A stretch of 64,000 nt of DNA, taken from Nostocales cyanobacterium HT-58-2 (GTDB lineage Bacteria > Cyanobacteriota > Cyanobacteriia > Cyanobacteriales > Nostocaceae). Where the stretch lies: contig CP019636.1 in assembly GCA_002163975.1 (NCBI GenBank), positions 1,117,001 to 1,181,000 of the forward strand, read 5' to 3'. Under the pieces are notes generated by a model. The model ran no database searches. It was not told the DNA's origin and worked only from the letters and a program-made list of their open reading frames with translations. Made by a program: the position numbers and the translations under genes. Of this stretch, positions 62,216-64,000 are shown piece after piece. Every line of letters starts with the position of its first letter. Position 1 is the first letter of the stretch.

Positions 62216-62342
62216 TTTGCGTCTCTTGAACGTAGAAGTAGATGGCACAGTCGAAGCAGTGCCAATCACCCCAGCCAAAATCTTCATCAAAGTAGACGAC
62301 TTCTTTGGTTGAGTTGCACCGGGGGCATTTAGGCTTGGTCAT
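62157..62342 (-). CDS. Small zinc-ribbon protein
   Basis: 61 residues with CPRC near the N-terminus and HCFDC 25 residues later, a classic zinc ribbon, separated by VVYFDEDFGWGDW. Translated in a different frame from the downstream connector and overlapping its start. It sits between two co-directional phage genes, supporting expression. Confidence 0.55.
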   Translation of the reverse strand: MTKPKCPRCNSTKEVVYFDEDFGWGDWHCFDCAIYFYVQETQNATKIHNSRSDRPPPTGAT

Positions 62343-62363
62343 CCTGCTGCGATCTCAAAATCC

Positions 62364-62897
62364 TTATCTCCTTTTTTCGTTGTTGTAACCGACATAACCT
62401 CTAGCTCTTACTTGATACGCTCCCAAATTACTTTGAGCTTTGTACCCAATACCTCGCCCGCTATTGGTAAGCTTGAATCCTTCACGGATATTGCGCCCAT
62501 CTTTTCTTAAGCTTCCTGCCCCTAATACGTACCCTTCACCCTGCTTGATGGGGACAGAGGCGCGGACAGAAACACCCAAGCGCTTACCTTTGGCAACAAC
62601 CTTAATTCGATTTTTGGATTTGTGAACAAGTTCCCGGCGTCCGTGACGGGTGCGGGTGTAGTAGTTGCTAAATGCAGCGTAATTATTACCGCTGCTCATA
62701 CTAGCGCGACGGTTGGGGATGACACCCCACTTCTCCAATAATCCAGGTTCACCCTGTAGATAAGCTTGCCGTGCTAAGCGGAGGTTACGCTTGGGGTCAG
62801 TGTACTTGGTTCGATTGGGACCAAGTAACCGAGCTGCATACGAGGCGCGAGGTTTGCGCTTTTTCTTGTCACGTCCACGCCCAAAGTGAATTCGCAT
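62364..62897 (-). CDS. Basic phage protein of unknown function
   Basis: 177 residues, strongly basic and Tyr/Gly-rich. Contains YYTRTRHGRRELVHKSKNR, which recalls YTRRTRTGKLAIVRKGKRK in the ParB-like protein, and a C-terminal beta-rich repeat-like part (SVRASVPIKQGEGYVLGAGS). No family recognised; possibly a DNA-associated head protein. Confidence 0.45.
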   Translation of the reverse strand: MRIHFGRGRDKKKRKPRASYAARLLGPNRTKYTDPKRNLRLARQAYLQGEPGLLEKWGVIPNRRASMSSGNNYAAFSNYYTRTRHGRRELVHKSKNRIKVVAKGKRLGVSVRASVPIKQGEGYVLGAGSLRKDGRNIREGFKLTNSGRGIGYKAQSNLGAYQVRARGYVGYNNEKRR

Positions 62898-62906
62898 AGT
62901 TAGATT

Positions 62907-63368
62907 TTACTGATCGAAAAGCAGACGATCGTTGAGAGTTTCCCACTTCGCCTTAGATAGTGGAGCACGGGCATCTAGGTCAGCAATATTTTTGAATGGT
63001 TGTTTTTGTCGTTCCTCCACAAGTTTCTTGGCAACTGAAACCGTTACACCAGTGAGGTTTGATAATTCCTCGACAGTTGCTTGGTTAACTTGTAGTCTTG
63101 GCTGAGATGCTGTTGTGATGACCCCAGGAGCTTGAGTAAAAGTTGTCGGAGTATTGGTATTTTCAACCGAAATTTTGATTTCAGTTGCTTCAAATACTCC
63201 TATCTTTGGGCTGAAAGCAGCAATCGCGGGTTCGGTTTGGGAAACGTAGCCTTCTACAAGTAGTTCTGCAGGAAGTTCCCCCGGTTGGTAAACTCGCGGG
63301 TGATAAACGTTGCCATTGATGACGGCGTGTTGTAGGAGTCGTGCGGGTTGACTTGGATCAATCGGCAT
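62907..63368 (-). CDS. Helix-hairpin-helix phage head-region protein
   Basis: 153 residues. The C-terminal 60 residues are a ComEA-like HhH: VNQATVEELSNLTGVTVSVA, KKLVEERQKQPFKNIADLD. The N-terminal 90 residues are beta-rich (VYHPRVYQPGELPAELLVEG). The HhH resembles the one inside the giant MuF protein. It lies 4 bp after the major capsid gene, where head-decoration or accessory genes occur. Confidence 0.6.
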   Translation of the reverse strand: MPIDPSQPARLLQHAVINGNVYHPRVYQPGELPAELLVEGYVSQTEPAIAAFSPKIGVFEATEIKISVENTNTPTTFTQAPGVITTASQPRLQVNQATVEELSNLTGVTVSVAKKLVEERQKQPFKNIADLDARAPLSKAKWETLNDRLLFDQ

Positions 63369-63372
63369 AATA

Positions 63373-64000
63373 TTACTTCACCTTACGTGCGCCAAGAACT
63401 TTGGGTTGGGGAATAAAAGGAATCATCCGCGCAACCGCGTAACACCGACTCTCGGGAGGAGAGGATTTGAGCCATTCTTCCACCTTCACAAAAACACCGG
63501 GCTTGCCTTGACCTTCAATTGTTGGTCCAAACAGGCGCTTACTCATGCCTTTTGTTGCGAAGACGTAGCTATGATTAGGCAAGTACCGACCTCTCATGAA
63601 CTGCCCTGGCGCTACCTCAATCTCGTACTGCGCATCATAAATACGGATTGGGGGAACCTTGAGACGTTTGAGTGCTTGACCAAGAAGCGTCTCGTCAACA
63701 ATTGCTGGAATGGTGGAGTTTGGAAGATTATTGATGAGCCCTAGTGCTAAAGCTTGATCACGAGTCGATTGCTGGCGCAATAGGTCATCAACCAATTCCT
63801 GACTCATGAAAATCTCGTCAGGGTAGTACCCGTTGAGATTGTAAAAGGCGCGGGCGTGTTGCTGCAGATTTAGAATCCCGTTGGCATTGGCGTAGTCATT
63901 CCAAACTGCGCTACCTGGAGTGTTCCCGGTAAGTGGCGTGGGGAACAATTCAGGATAAGTATTGTAGGCAAGGCGCATAGCAACGCCACTGCGCGGGTCG
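63373..64000 (-). CDS. Phage major capsid protein (lambda gpE-like), 5' part beyond the window
   Basis: The frame remains open to the window's right edge (DPRSGVAM precedes the internal Met at 63978), so the N-terminus is missing. The visible 200+ residues include EIFMSQELVDDLLRQQSTRD, VAPGQFMRGRYLPNHSYVFA and a C-terminal FVKVEEWLKSSPPESRCYAV, the arrangement of lambda gpE/major capsid E proteins (I-domain end and P-domain). It is the leading gene of the right-hand structural module. Confidence 0.65.
   Translation of the reverse strand, partial: DPRSGVAMRLAYNTYPELFPTPLTGNTPGSAVWNDYANANGILNLQQHARAFYNLNGYYPDEIFMSQELVDDLLRQQSTRDQALALGLINNLPNSTIPAIVDETLLGQALKRLKVPPIRIYDAQYEIEVAPGQFMRGRYLPNHSYVFATKGMSKRLFGPTIEGQGKPGVFVKVEEWLKSSPPESRCYAVARMIPFIPQPKVLGARKVK

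Noticed and set aside
1..64000. tRNA, tmRNA or rRNA genes, including a tRNA at a prophage junction
   Set aside because: No cloverleaf with a convincing GTTCxANxC T-loop and CCA-type end was found by eye; a covariance-model scan would settle this.

Overview
The window looks like a filamentous, heterocyst-type (Nostocales-like) cyanobacterial chromosome. GCGATCGC-type HIP1 octamers and their partial forms recur, glycosyltransferase and pentapeptide proteins are of cyanobacterial style, and IS and MITE density is high. No rRNA or tRNA gene was recognised. Host assignment is inference from sequence style only.

Region 1 (1-13192, all + strand) is a chromosomal glycan/glycolipid-type cluster. It holds an SDR-FAD oxidase fusion, an MGDG-synthase-like glycosyltransferase coupled by a 1-nt overlap to a DHA2 exporter, an NDP-sugar epimerase, a GtrA-like membrane protein, a methyltransferase-GT2 fusion, a GT39-like membrane glycosyltransferase and an SBBP beta-propeller protein. 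Two unlabelled relics lie between these genes: a frameshifted methyltransferase and the last ~35 codons of a second exporter.

Region 2 (13193-14295) is an insertion scar: an IS5-type transposase remnant and a 5'-truncated TnpB.

Region 3 (14306-64000) is a large, degraded, rearranged tailed-phage region, mostly on the - strand. From left to right it has a lysin-like protein, small membrane and FHA proteins, the portal, a giant MuF/HhH/coiled-coil protein on the opposite strand, a pentapeptide protein, a 4.76-kb IS110/IS4-like/IS110 palindrome, a frameshifted tape-measure gene, terminase (TerL frameshifted near its end), tail chaperones with a probable -1 frameshift, tail tube, tail terminator, a DarB-like methyltransferase, a ParB-like protein, a gpG-type protein, connector-like proteins and the major capsid protein, which runs off the right edge. 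Two enzymes of this module share an N-terminal Cys-containing module and a basic KRRLKRR motif that I cannot assign to a named family.

Two defence islands on the + strand interrupt the phage genes. The first is RloA-RloB (AbiL-like) at 35.1-37.1 kb, preceded by a promoter and a 13-bp palindrome. The second is a type I restriction-modification locus at 40.0-52.3 kb. Between hsdS/AlbA_2 and hsdR sits a three-gene operon: patatin phospholipase with a C-terminal GAF-like domain, a small acidic protein, and a degenerate PIN-like protein with a hydrophobic C-terminus and two G8 tracts. It ends in its own intrinsic terminator and is my main candidate for an undescribed system. The same island carries a RAYT transposase, a dead tyrosine integrase, and a DUF1016/YhcG nuclease pseudogene split by MITEs that still overlaps the hsdR start codon.
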